Under the pieces are notes generated by a model, which was not told the origin of the DNA, made no database searches, and saw nothing but the letters and a program-made list of their open reading frames with translations. From contig NZ_CP121274.1 of the NCBI RefSeq assembly GCF_029639405.1, forward strand, positions 248,001 through 312,000: a stretch of 64,000 bases of DNA. Direction: 5' to 3'. A program made the position numbers and the translations under genes. The DNA comes from Microbacterium proteolyticum (GTDB lineage: Bacteria; Actinomycetota; Actinomycetes; Actinomycetales; Microbacteriaceae). Shown here piece after piece: positions 1 through 7,751 of this stretch (positions are counted from its first letter, which is position 1; every line of letters begins with the position of its first letter).

Positions 1-2
1 TC

Positions 3-308
3 CGCGCCGGAGACCTGTTCCACCCGCGCGTGACCGCCGCCATCGACGCGGCCCGCGACGGGGGTGTCCGCGTCCTCCTCATCGGCGGCGGGACCATCGA
101 CGACGAGGGGATCTCGGACGACCTCGCCGACCGGATCGTGGGAATCCTCGAGCTGCCCGGGCTCGAGCACGTGACCGTGCGCAGGCTCCCCCCGGGGCGG
201 AGGGCCGCGGTGTCCGCCGTCGCCGGTACGACCGGTGGCACGGTGCGGGCGGCCTTCGACCACGCCGGCCGAGACGTCGGGATGCGGCCGGACACCTCGG
301 CATCCTGA
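3..308 (+). CDS. C-terminal fragment of unidentified protein (5' end outside window)
   Basis: The reading frame is open from base 3 with no stop before it, so the gene begins left of the window. About 101 residues are visible, ending in TGA. It contains a hydrophobic strand followed by glycines (VRVLLIGGG) and an acidic stretch, suggesting the end of an alpha/beta domain. I do not recognise the family. A phospholipase-D-like fold would be one guess, without support. A GTG at base 30 could be read as a start, but the frame continues upstream with the same codon bias, so a truncated longer gene is more likely. It converges on the minus-strand operon at 323. Confidence 0.5.
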   Translation, partial: RAGDLFHPRVTAAIDAARDGGVRVLLIGGGTIDDEGISDDLADRIVGILELPGLEHVTVRRLPPGRRAAVSAVAGTTGGTVRAAFDHAGRDVGMRPDTSAS

Positions 309-322
309 CACCCTCCCGAAGG

Positions 323-778
323 TCAGAGAGCGGTGTCCCGGTGCGGCCCGGGCGAGGAATCCAGGACGGACCTCACCAGTCCCCGAGCGAGGGTCAGCAC
401 CGCGACCAGGAGGGTCACCGCCCAGAATCCGCCGAGCCTCACGGCATCGCCGAAGAGGAGGGCGACGAGCTCCAGGACGACGAACTTGCTTCCGGGAAGC
501 AGGAGGACGAGCGTGGCGATGTTGACCGCGCGCGTCGCTCCCGTGCGCGCACCGCGCAGTCTCGCGACCGTCGCCTTCTTCACCGTCAGCACGACCTCCA
601 GCACGATCTTGAGCACGACGGCGGTGAGGAGGGCGAGGAGGAACGACTCCGCGATGACACCGGGGAGGAGCTGGATGAAGGCTCCCAGCACCACGAGGTA
701 GACGAAGACGTCGACGAGATCCGTCGCCCGCAGTCGCAGCCTTCTCGGCCACGAGACGCGGCGTGAGGCGGCGCTCAT
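323..778 (-). CDS. small integral membrane protein, hypothetical
   Basis: The 151-residue product has about four hydrophobic segments (roughly residues 22-42, 45-65, 84-108 and 113-135) separated by short basic loops, so it is probably a polytopic inner-membrane protein. I do not recognise the family. The ATG overlaps the stop codon of the preceding permease gene in an ATGA arrangement, so the two are translationally coupled. It is the last gene of a four-gene minus-strand run (MFS transporter, aminopeptidase, permease, this gene), which suggests a transport-related or accessory role; that role is inference from context only. Confidence 0.75.
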   Translation of the reverse strand: MSAASRRVSWPRRLRLRATDLVDVFVYLVVLGAFIQLLPGVIAESFLLALLTAVVLKIVLEVVLTVKKATVARLRGARTGATRAVNIATLVLLLPGSKFVVLELVALLFGDAVRLGGFWAVTLLVAVLTLARGLVRSVLDSSPGPHRDTAL

Positions 779-2340
779 GAGAGCGGCCAGATCAGGGGGA
801 CGTAGAACACGGCCATGACGACGAAGAACACGGCCAGGAGGATACCGAGCTTCCAGTAGTCGCCGAACCGGTATCCGCCCGGCTCGAGCACCATCAGGTT
901 CGCCGGGGTCGCGATCGGCGTGAGGAAGGATGCCGCTCCCGCCACCGTGAGCGCCATCATGAACGGTTGCACGGAGGCACCGAGGGTCGTCGCCACGGCC
1001 ACCGCGATCGGCGCGACGATCAGCACCGTCGCCGTGTTGCTGATGAGCTGGCCCAGCACGACGGTGAGGACGACCAGGGCCAGCAGCGCGATCTGGGGAC
1101 CGGCGTCGCCCACGACGGCGAGCAGCCACCCGGCGACGAGATCGGCCGTGCCGGTCTCGGTGAAGGCCGTGGAGAGCGGGATCATCCCGGCGATCAGCAC
1201 GACCGTCGTCCAGGAGATCGAGTGATACGCCTGCGACGGTGACACCGTCCGGGTCACGACCAGCGCGCACGCGGCGAGGAGAGCCGCGACCGCGGGAGGA
1301 ACGAGCCCCGTGGCCAACAGCACGACCATGAGTCCGACGATCGTCATCGCGCGTTTGGCGCCGACGCCCAGCGGAACCGAACGCCGCAGCTGCGCGGGGG
1401 TGTCCACGACCAGGACCTCGGGTCCCTCGGTGCGGGCGACCAGATCGTCCCACGCCCCCTGGAGCAGGAGCACGTCGCCGAGCCGCGCACGGAACTCGCC
1501 CTCGCGGAGGACCTCCTCGCCGCGGCGCGCGGCCAACAGCACCAGATCGCCGCTGGGCGTGACCATTCCCGGAGTCAGCCGCACCCCGATCAGCGGAGAC
1601 CGCGGAGGCACGATGACCTCGGTCACGCCCCGAGCCGGTCCCAGGATCAGCCCGGTGTCGCCCTCGAGCGAATACTGCCGACGGAGGAGCCGCGCGTGGT
1701 CGGACAGGTCGACGGACATCACTCCGCCGTTGCGCTCGGGCAGGAGGCGGCGGCCGAAGATCGCCAGGATCGCCACGGTGCCGATCAGCAGGGGCGCGCC
1801 CACGGCGGCGAACTCGAAGAAGCCGAACGCGCGGCCGCCGTTCTCGACCGCCACCTCCGACACGATGATGTTCACGGGCGTCCCCGTGAGCAGCAGCATC
1901 GACCCCGCGTGCGCGGAGAAGGCCAGCGGCATGAGCAGCTGAGAGGTGTGGATGCCCGCGCGCGCCGCGACGACGACGACCAGCGGGAGGAGCGCCGCGA
2001 CCGCGCCGTTGACGCTGATGAGGGCCGTCAGCCCCGCCACGAGCAGGCTGAGGACGATGAGCAGAGAGAGGCGACGGGTGCCCGCTCGCGCGATCACCAT
2101 CTTCCCCGCCCAGGCCGTGACCCCCGTGGCATCCAACGATTCGCTCACGACGAAGAGCGCCGCGATGAAGAGGACCGTCGGGTCGCCGAAGCCGGAGAGC
2201 GCCGTCGACAGCGGCAGCACTCCCGTGAAGTACAACGCGAGCGCGACACCGATCGCCACGACGCCGAGCGGAACTCGGTTGCTCACGAAGGCGACGACGG
2301 CCAGCAGCAGGATCGTCAGCGTCGCGACGACAGGGTCCAT
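775..2340 (-). CDS. SLC13/DASS-family anion permease with RCK_C domain
   Basis: The 521-residue protein has many hydrophobic helices in two blocks. The N-terminal block starts with a short helix and the family-typical SNRVP turn. A soluble insert (about residues 200-290) resembles a TrkA-C/RCK_C domain, with the pattern of regulated sulfate/dicarboxylate permeases of the SLC13 group. The second half carries QLISNTATVLIVAPIA and SFLTPIATPANLMV, matching the paired SNT/PxxTPxN substrate and sodium signatures. It is therefore probably a sodium-coupled divalent anion transporter in the cytoplasmic membrane; the substrate cannot be told. ATG at 2340 is the first start where the membrane domain begins; its ribosome site is weak. 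It lies 44 bases after the aminopeptidase and overlaps the next gene by 4. Confidence 0.88.
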   Translation of the reverse strand: MDPVVATLTILLLAVVAFVSNRVPLGVVAIGVALALYFTGVLPLSTALSGFGDPTVLFIAALFVVSESLDATGVTAWAGKMVIARAGTRRLSLLIVLSLLVAGLTALISVNGAVAALLPLVVVVAARAGIHTSQLLMPLAFSAHAGSMLLLTGTPVNIIVSEVAVENGGRAFGFFEFAAVGAPLLIGTVAILAIFGRRLLPERNGGVMSVDLSDHARLLRRQYSLEGDTGLILGPARGVTEVIVPPRSPLIGVRLTPGMVTPSGDLVLLAARRGEEVLREGEFRARLGDVLLLQGAWDDLVARTEGPEVLVVDTPAQLRRSVPLGVGAKRAMTIVGLMVVLLATGLVPPAVAALLAACALVVTRTVSPSQAYHSISWTTVVLIAGMIPLSTAFTETGTADLVAGWLLAVVGDAGPQIALLALVVLTVVLGQLISNTATVLIVAPIAVAVATTLGASVQPFMMALTVAGAASFLTPIATPANLMVLEPGGYRFGDYWKLGILLAVFFVVMAVFYVPLIWPLS

Positions 2341-2384
2341 CTCGGCACCGATTCGAAGGAGGAGGGGAGGTCGGACGTCCGCGG

Positions 2385-3902
2385 TCAGGCGGACGCGTCC
2401 GATCCGAAGTGCGCGGCGGCGTGCAGCAGCAGACGCGCGCCGAAGCCCGTCGCCCCCGCCGACCGCCAGGAATCGTCCTTCTCCGTCTGCATGGTCCCGG
2501 CGATGTCGATGTGCGCCCAGGGGATCTCGCGCACGAAGTGCGACAGGAACAGCGCGGCGGTCGTCGCTCCCGCGTAGGGACCGCCGAGATTGGACATGTC
2601 GGCGATCGCGGAATCCAGCTGCGGCCGGTACTTCTTCTCTAGCGGCAGCCGCCACACCGGCTCGTCGGTGGCGGCGGAGGCCGCGATGACCAGGTCGGCC
2701 GTGGCCTCGTCGTTGGAGAAGACCGGCGCGGTCGACCCGCCGAGGGCCATCAGCGCGGCACCGGTGAGGGTGGCGATGTCGAGGATGGCATCCACCTCGT
2801 CCTCCACGGCGAGCGCGAGCGCATCCATCATGACCAGGCGCCCCTCGGCGTCGGTGTTCTTCACCTCGACGGTGGTCCCGTCGCGGGCGACGAGGACGTC
2901 GCCCAGCTTGTACGCCGTCCCGGAGGGCATGTTGTCGGTGCACATCAGCCAGCCCGTGACCGCGGCCGAGACGCCGCTGTCGCGCAGGGCGGTGAAGGCG
3001 CCGAGCACGGCCGCGGCCCCCGCCATGTCCATCTTCATGAGGAGATGCATCGGGTCGGACGGCTTGAGGCTGATCCCGCCGGAGTCGTACATGATGCCCT
3101 TGCCGACGAGCCCCAGGTGGCGGCCGCCACCGCCCGCCGGACGGTAGACAAGCTTGACCATGCGCGGTTCCTCGGACGACCCCTGGTTCACCCCGAGCAG
3201 ACCACCGCAGCCGAGCTCGACGAGGGCGGCCTTGTCGAACACCTCGACGTCGAACCCGTACGTCGCACCGAGCTCGACGGCGACCTCCGCCATCCGTGTC
3301 GCCGTGAGGCGTCCGGGCGGGGTGTTCGCGAGATCGCGTGCCACGACGGCGGCGCGCGCGGCGACGCGTGCCGTGGCCGTCCCCCGCTCGAAGGCATCGT
3401 CGGCGACGCCCTCGAGCGAGAGCTGCAGCGCGGCGAGCGGGACGCGCTTCGACTCCGACTTCAGACCGGTGTATCCGTAGCGCGCGAGGAGAATCCCCTC
3501 GACGAGCGCGGCGGCCTCGACGGCGCCCGTGCCGTCGGGCACGCCACCGTCCACGACGAGCGCGATCCGCGCCCGACGGGCCGCGGCGCGCGCGAACGCC
3601 GCCGCGACGTCACGCAGGAGCGCGGGGGTCAGGTCGCTCGGGGCGCCCCCGCCGACCGCGACGAGATCGGGCCCGGACGCGACCGGGAGGGAGAGCGTGC
3701 TCCCCACCTTCGCGTCGAAGCCGGCGCGCACGAGCGCCGCGCGATCGAGTCCGAGCGCCGATGGCACCTCGCCCTCGGCGAAGACCACGTAGCCGACGGC
3801 CTCGGCGTCCTCCGCGCCGTCACCCCGGGTGACGACGACCGCGTCGAGCTCGACGAGGCCCGGCACGGACGGGGAGTCGATGGATGCTGTTCCCTGCGTC
3901 AT
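2385..3902 (-). CDS. pepA: leucyl aminopeptidase (M17 family)
   Basis: The 505-residue protein matches M17 cytosol aminopeptidases in length and layout. It has a variable N-terminal domain (about 1-190), then the metal-binding catalytic domain with GKGIMYDSGGISLKPS, the KMDMAGAAA stretch and the diagnostic NTDAEGRL at about residues 348-355. It removes N-terminal residues from peptides in the cytoplasm using two metal ions. The usual family sequence reads GxTFDSGG; here it is GIMYDSGG, a small variation. ATG at 3902 overlaps the stop of the MFS gene by 4 bases (ATGA), so the pair is translationally coupled. Pairing of a peptidase with an exporter and a permease in one operon is unusual, but no joint function can be deduced. 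Confidence 0.95.
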   Translation of the reverse strand: MTQGTASIDSPSVPGLVELDAVVVTRGDGAEDAEAVGYVVFAEGEVPSALGLDRAALVRAGFDAKVGSTLSLPVASGPDLVAVGGGAPSDLTPALLRDVAAAFARAAARRARIALVVDGGVPDGTGAVEAAALVEGILLARYGYTGLKSESKRVPLAALQLSLEGVADDAFERGTATARVAARAAVVARDLANTPPGRLTATRMAEVAVELGATYGFDVEVFDKAALVELGCGGLLGVNQGSSEEPRMVKLVYRPAGGGGRHLGLVGKGIMYDSGGISLKPSDPMHLLMKMDMAGAAAVLGAFTALRDSGVSAAVTGWLMCTDNMPSGTAYKLGDVLVARDGTTVEVKNTDAEGRLVMMDALALAVEDEVDAILDIATLTGAALMALGGSTAPVFSNDEATADLVIAASAATDEPVWRLPLEKKYRPQLDSAIADMSNLGGPYAGATTAALFLSHFVREIPWAHIDIAGTMQTEKDDSWRSAGATGFGARLLLHAAAHFGSDASA

Positions 3903-5590
3903 GAGGACGCCTCCTTCTGGGCCACCGGGTTGAGGGGGATGCTCGCGTCGATGGCATCCGGATCGTCGGGCTCCACCTTCTCGGGCAGTTCTCCGGCGAT
4001 ACGGCCCGGCATGCGGGTCGCCGGGATGATCGCCAGCAGCGCGAGGCCCGCGAGCGCGAGCAGCGACACCTTGAGCGCGAGCACACGGCCCTCTTCGTTC
4101 ACCTGGATCGCGGCGGCGGTCTCGGCCTCGGACGCGCTCGTCGTCCGAAGGACCGCCTCCAACTGGGCGTTCGTGAGGAAGTCGGCCTCGTTGATGTTGA
4201 CCTCGCTGATCAGCTGAGGAGAGATCTCGGGGTGCGCCTCGGCGCTCGCCTGCAGGGTCGCGGCCAGGATGCCGACGGCGAAGGCGCTCGCCACGGCGAT
4301 TCCGACGGAACCGCTGAGGTTGTGGACGAGACCGCGCCAGGCCCCCACATCGCCCGCGAGCTGCTTCGGAGCGGACGAGAGGAGCGTGTTGAACACGAGG
4401 GCGACGATCGATCCCTGCCCGAGGCCGAGGAGGACGAGCCCCACGACGATGAACGCCTGACCCCAGTCGCCCCGGATCGTGAACGCGATCAGCGACAGCG
4501 CCGCCGCGACCACCACGAACCCGACCGCCCCGATGATCCGCGGCGGCGCGACCTTGTAGAGGTAGGCGACGAACGTCGACGCCAGGAAGATCGAGATCGT
4601 GTACGGGATGATCGAGAACGACGTCTGGATGCCGGTCAGCCCCTGCACCACCTGCATGTACAGCGGGATGAGGAAGTTGGCCGCGGTGCCGACGAACAGC
4701 ATGATCGACATGCACGCCGTGATGGCGAGTTCCGTTCCGGATGCCAGCACCCGCAGGTCGAAGATGCGCGGGGCACCCTCGCGCTGACGTTTGCCGACCC
4801 ACAGGAAGAAGAGCTGGCCGCCGATCAGTCCGAGGATGATCAGGAGCGGCGCGGGCGAGACGCCCAGGACGTCGAAGGGCGCCTGCGCGGTGGCCAGCCA
4901 CAGGCCCCACGAGTTCAGCCCCGAGAAGCCGAAGCTCAGCAGGATGATGGACACCGCCGCCAGGAGCGCGCCCGTCCAATCGATGCGGAGATCGCGCTGC
5001 GCCGGGACGCGCTTCAACCGGAAGCTGAGCGCCAGGTTGACCACGCCGAGGGCGACCATGAGGGCGAAGGAGTACCGCCACCCGATGGTCTCGGCGAACC
5101 AGCCGGCCAGGAGGAGGGCGAGGATGCCGGCGAGCGGGATGGCCGCGGCCAGGAGCCCGATCGCCTTCGCCTGACGATCACCGCTGTAGTTGGTGGCGAT
5201 GAACACCGTCAACGCCGGCGCGATCAGTGCGATGACGGCACCCGACGACGCCTGCGCGATGAACAGCATCGCCGGGCTGAGGCTCAACGCGACGCCCGCC
5301 ATGGCCGCCGCGTGGATGGCGACGGCGATCTGGAAGACACCGCGGGTGCCGAAGCGCGCACCGATCTTCGCCCCCAGAAGGATGAAGGCGGCCATCGCGA
5401 ACGTGCCCGCGGTGATGGCCGTTCCGACCGAGGTCGCCGGAGTGTTCAGATCGGTCGTGATCCCCGCCATCGAGACGGTGAGCGCGTTCACGGCGAAAGA
5501 CGCCTGAACCTGCGTCAACACCACGACGATGAGCGGAAGCCACGACGCGGTGCCCGTGGTCGTCGCGGCCGAGGTCTTCGTATCCGTCAT
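3899..5590 (-). CDS. MFS drug:H+ antiporter-like transporter (DHA2, 14 TM)
   Basis: The 563-residue protein has about 14 predicted membrane segments, the motif-A-like loop GAKIGARFGTRGVF after the second helix, and a motif-C-like glycine/proline-rich helix (LAAAIPLAGILALLLAGWF). These fit the DHA2 branch of the major facilitator superfamily, proton-driven exporters of small molecules. An extended extracytoplasmic loop with many Glu/Asn lies before the last helix (about residues 440-510), and the C-terminus is a Pro/Asp-rich cytoplasmic tail. It is first in the operon, followed by pepA with a 4-base overlap. The substrate is unknown. A strong hairpin lies upstream at 5614-5644. Confidence 0.9.
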   Translation of the reverse strand: MTDTKTSAATTTGTASWLPLIVVVLTQVQASFAVNALTVSMAGITTDLNTPATSVGTAITAGTFAMAAFILLGAKIGARFGTRGVFQIAVAIHAAAMAGVALSLSPAMLFIAQASSGAVIALIAPALTVFIATNYSGDRQAKAIGLLAAAIPLAGILALLLAGWFAETIGWRYSFALMVALGVVNLALSFRLKRVPAQRDLRIDWTGALLAAVSIILLSFGFSGLNSWGLWLATAQAPFDVLGVSPAPLLIILGLIGGQLFFLWVGKRQREGAPRIFDLRVLASGTELAITACMSIMLFVGTAANFLIPLYMQVVQGLTGIQTSFSIIPYTISIFLASTFVAYLYKVAPPRIIGAVGFVVVAAALSLIAFTIRGDWGQAFIVVGLVLLGLGQGSIVALVFNTLLSSAPKQLAGDVGAWRGLVHNLSGSVGIAVASAFAVGILAATLQASAEAHPEISPQLISEVNINEADFLTNAQLEAVLRTTSASEAETAAAIQVNEEGRVLALKVSLLALAGLALLAIIPATRMPGRIAGELPEKVEPDDPDAIDASIPLNPVAQKEASS

Positions 5591-5613
5591 CGTGACCTTC
5601 CCAGTGGGACTTC

Positions 5614-5644
5614 GAGAGCGCCGGCGCCGGGCGCCGGCGCTCTC
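5614..5644 (-). terminator. perfect 14-bp stem hairpin, terminator-like
   Basis: Arms GAGAGCGCCGGCGC and its exact complement are separated by a 3-base loop (CGG). It lies between the SHOCT gene (5667-6104) and the MFS gene, both on the minus strand. There is no clear T tract, so it may terminate inefficiently or act as an intercistronic barrier. Confidence 0.6.
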
Positions 5645-5666
5645 CTTCGGATGGTGGAAGCTCGGC

Positions 5667-6104
5667 TCAGCCGAGCGCCTTGACCTTCAGCCGGTCGAAC
5701 TCGGCCTGCGAGATCGTCCCGGCATCCAGGAGCGCCTTCGCCTTCGCGATCTCATCCGCGGGCGTGAGCGTCTGACCCGCGACGGACTTGATGTAGGCGG
5801 CCTGGGCCTCCTCGTACCGGGCGGCCTGCGCCTGGCTGCGCTCCCCCATCCCGCGACCGCGGACGATGAGGTACACCAGCGCGGTGAGGATCGGGAAGAA
5901 CACCAGGAAGATGACCCACGCCGCCTTCGCCCACCCGTTCAGCTTCCGATCGCGGAAGAGGTCGCCGATGACGGAGAAGAGGACGAAGAGGTAGCTGATG
6001 AAGATGAAGACGGCCAGGAACCACCAGATCAGGTCCCAGAACGAACCCCAGAATCCGTGGTATTCGACGGCGGAGATGGGAGTGATGGTCTCGGAGAATC
6101 GCAC
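5667..6104 (-). CDS. PLDc_N / SHOCT-domain membrane protein
   Basis: The 145-residue protein has two hydrophobic helices (about residues 22-50 and 60-84) with the charged turn DLFRDRKLNGWAKAAWVIF typical of PLD nuclease N-terminal (PLDc_N) modules. After a charged helix comes a C-terminal SHOCT motif (ADEIAKAKALLDAGTISQAE, about 115-140), a short oligomerisation domain often tethered to membrane helices. The function of such proteins is not established. The start is GTG at 6104, preceded by an AAGG ribosome site about 8 bases upstream. It is a single gene separated from the MFS operon by a strong hairpin. Confidence 0.85.
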   Translation of the reverse strand: MRFSETITPISAVEYHGFWGSFWDLIWWFLAVFIFISYLFVLFSVIGDLFRDRKLNGWAKAAWVIFLVFFPILTALVYLIVRGRGMGERSQAQAARYEEAQAAYIKSVAGQTLTPADEIAKAKALLDAGTISQAEFDRLKVKALG

Positions 6105-6121
6105 GGGACGTGCCTTTCGGG

Positions 6122-6150
6122 TTGACGACGCGAAGCTTCGCCAGAATAAA
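6122..6150 (+). promoter_or_regulatory. putative promoter with palindrome between -35 and -10
   Basis: TTGACG (6122-6127) and AATAAA (6145-6150) are spaced by 17 bases. The spacer contains a perfect 12-bp palindrome GCGAAGCTTCGC (6130-6141), a plausible repressor site. It points toward the CPBP gene about 200 bases downstream, or the palindrome may serve the minus-strand SHOCT gene. Confidence 0.35.
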
Positions 6151-6353
6151 AGCCGCCCCCTCGGCGCGCAGGGCGGAACGGCGATATCGGGGCCGAGAAC
6201 CCCTAGAAGTGGGGGCGGTGTCGCGCGAGGCGACGACCGCTTTCACCCGTGTGGAACCTCGTCTCGTGGGAGGTTCGCATCGAGACCCCGCCGGGAGCCC
6301 GGTCTCGCACTCGATCGACCGATGCTGCGAGGATGAAGGGAGACGCGGCGTCG

Positions 6354-7271
6354 ATGAGCGACTCCCTCGCGGCGCGGAACGGAGTTGTGGTGACGACAGG
6401 GCCCTCCGATCGACGCCACACGCCGGCGAACGCGCATCCGCCGACGACCGAGACACTCGCGGAGCGGGTGCCCCGACGGTTCTGGGTGGGACTGGTCGCC
6501 GCGATCGTCTACGTCGCCCTTGCCGGCGGTGTCGCCGAGCTCCTGACCGAAGGGATCTCGACGGAGGACGACGTCGCCGAGCTCTCCCTCGGCCACTTCC
6601 CGGTGCTGATCCCGCTCGTCGCGGCCGGTGTCTGGTTCGTGTGGTGGGCAGGGTGGACGAAGCACGTCTGGCGCACGCCCGCGGCATTCGAGACACATCC
6701 CCGGCGATGGTGGATGCTCGCGTTCCCGGCGCTTCTGCTGATCCAGTCGATCGTCCTTCTTGCGGGCACCCCCTGGGGAGCCTGGAGCGCCGCGATGCTC
6801 GTCGTGATCGTGCTCGTCAACATCCTGGTGGGCGTGGGAGAAGAGCTGTACTTCCGCGGTGTTCTCCGCGCCAGCCTCCGTGCCCATCATGGCGAAACGG
6901 TGACGCTCCTCGTCACCTCGTTGATGTTCGGTGCGGCTCACGCCCTCGGCAGCGTCCTCGCCGGGACCGGGGCCGGCTTCGTCGCGTTCCAGGTCGTCGT
7001 CACAGCGACATCGGGCGCCGTGTTCTACGGCGTCTTCCGGGCGACCGGCCGGCTGTGGATCGCGATGGGACTCCACGCACTCAACGACTTCACCCTCCGC
7101 GTATCAAGCGGCGACCTCACCTCCAGATCCGCAGACAACCTCGACCCTTCGCCGATCAACGTCGTCGTCCAAGCACTTCTCTGGGCGCTCGTGCTCGTGC
7201 TGCTGATCAGCTGCATCCGGCAGGACGCGCGCGAGAGACGAGAGAAGCGCGCGGCTCCGACGGAAGTGTGA
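6354..7271 (+). CDS. CPBP-family intramembrane metalloprotease (CAAX prenyl protease-like)
   Basis: The protein has about 305 residues. A hydrophilic N-terminus (about 35 residues) is followed by several membrane helices. The CPBP signature is present: GEELYFRGVLRASL (EExxxR) at about residue 162, then FGAAHAL and GLHALNDF, which supply the conserved His and Asn/Asp metal-site residues. Family members cleave membrane substrates or process bacteriocins; the target here is unknown. In-frame ATGs exist at 6333 and 6354. The second is chosen because AAGGGAG lies about 11 bases upstream, whereas 6333 lacks a well-placed site; a GTG at 6249 is less likely. The gene stands alone. Confidence 0.85.
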   Translation: MSDSLAARNGVVVTTGPSDRRHTPANAHPPTTETLAERVPRRFWVGLVAAIVYVALAGGVAELLTEGISTEDDVAELSLGHFPVLIPLVAAGVWFVWWAGWTKHVWRTPAAFETHPRRWWMLAFPALLLIQSIVLLAGTPWGAWSAAMLVVIVLVNILVGVGEELYFRGVLRASLRAHHGETVTLLVTSLMFGAAHALGSVLAGTGAGFVAFQVVVTATSGAVFYGVFRATGRLWIAMGLHALNDFTLRVSSGDLTSRSADNLDPSPINVVVQALLWALVLVLLISCIRQDARERREKRAAPTEV

Positions 7272-7517
7272 GGGCGCGCGTTCGGCGCCGCCGCGACCAG
7301 GATCCTCACGAGGCCGTGAGGTGCCTGCCGCCCTCGAGGCCGCCCGCCCGCTTCACGTCCGTGCCCGACTCCGTTCAGCGAAAGCTGCCCGCAGGTATGC
7401 GCCGAGCAGCGCTCCGCGTGAAGAACAACGAAAGAAGCGCTGGAGGAATCTCCGACGCTTCGCCTACCGAAAAGACAGACCTTGATTCGAAGGCCATCTG
7501 TTCGAGTAGAACAAGTG

Positions 7518-7594
7518 TGGTAGCGGGAGCGGGGCTTGAACCCGCGACCTCACGATTATGAGTCGTGCGCTCTCACCAACTGAGCTACCCCGCC
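7518..7594 (-). tRNA. tRNA-Met (CAT), elongator type
   Basis: Read on the minus strand it folds as a cloverleaf with 5' GGCGGGG, D-arm TAGCTCAGTTGGT, anticodon stem ACGACTCATAATCGT with CAT, T-arm GGGTTCAAGCCCC and an encoded 3' ACCA. The acceptor stem has G-U pairs at both ends. It lies 30 bases downstream of the tRNA-Thr gene and probably shares its transcript. Confidence 0.93.
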
Positions 7595-7624
7595 GCGCGG
7601 CATCCCCGTGAAGGAGATGCTGTG

Positions 7625-7696
7625 AGCCCCGAGTCAGGATTGAACTGACGACCCCTTCCTTACCATGGAAGTGCTCTGCCACTGAGCTATCGGGGC
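7625..7696 (-). tRNA. tRNA-Thr (GGT)
   Basis: On the minus strand the acceptor GCCCCGA pairs exactly with TCGGGGC. The D-arm is TAGCTCAGTGGCAGAGC, the anticodon loop ATGGTAA reads GGT, and the T-loop is GTTCAATC. The 3' CCA is not encoded (TCACA follows the stem). A TATTCT box (complement of 7726-7731) lies about 30 bases upstream and may be its -10. Confidence 0.93.
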
Positions 7697-7751
7697 GTAC
7701 CCGGATCGCTCCAGGCAACTAGAAGAGAATATCAGAGCTTGGCGACTGCTT

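Noticed and set aside
4232..5683. Long plus-strand frame opposite the MFS gene
   Set aside because: Low-complexity Arg/Asp/Glu/Gln composition typical of the complement of GC-rich membrane-protein codons.
7499..7513. TGTTC-GAGTA-GAACA as a tRNA terminator
   Set aside because: The stem is only 5 bp with no T tract, too weak to call.
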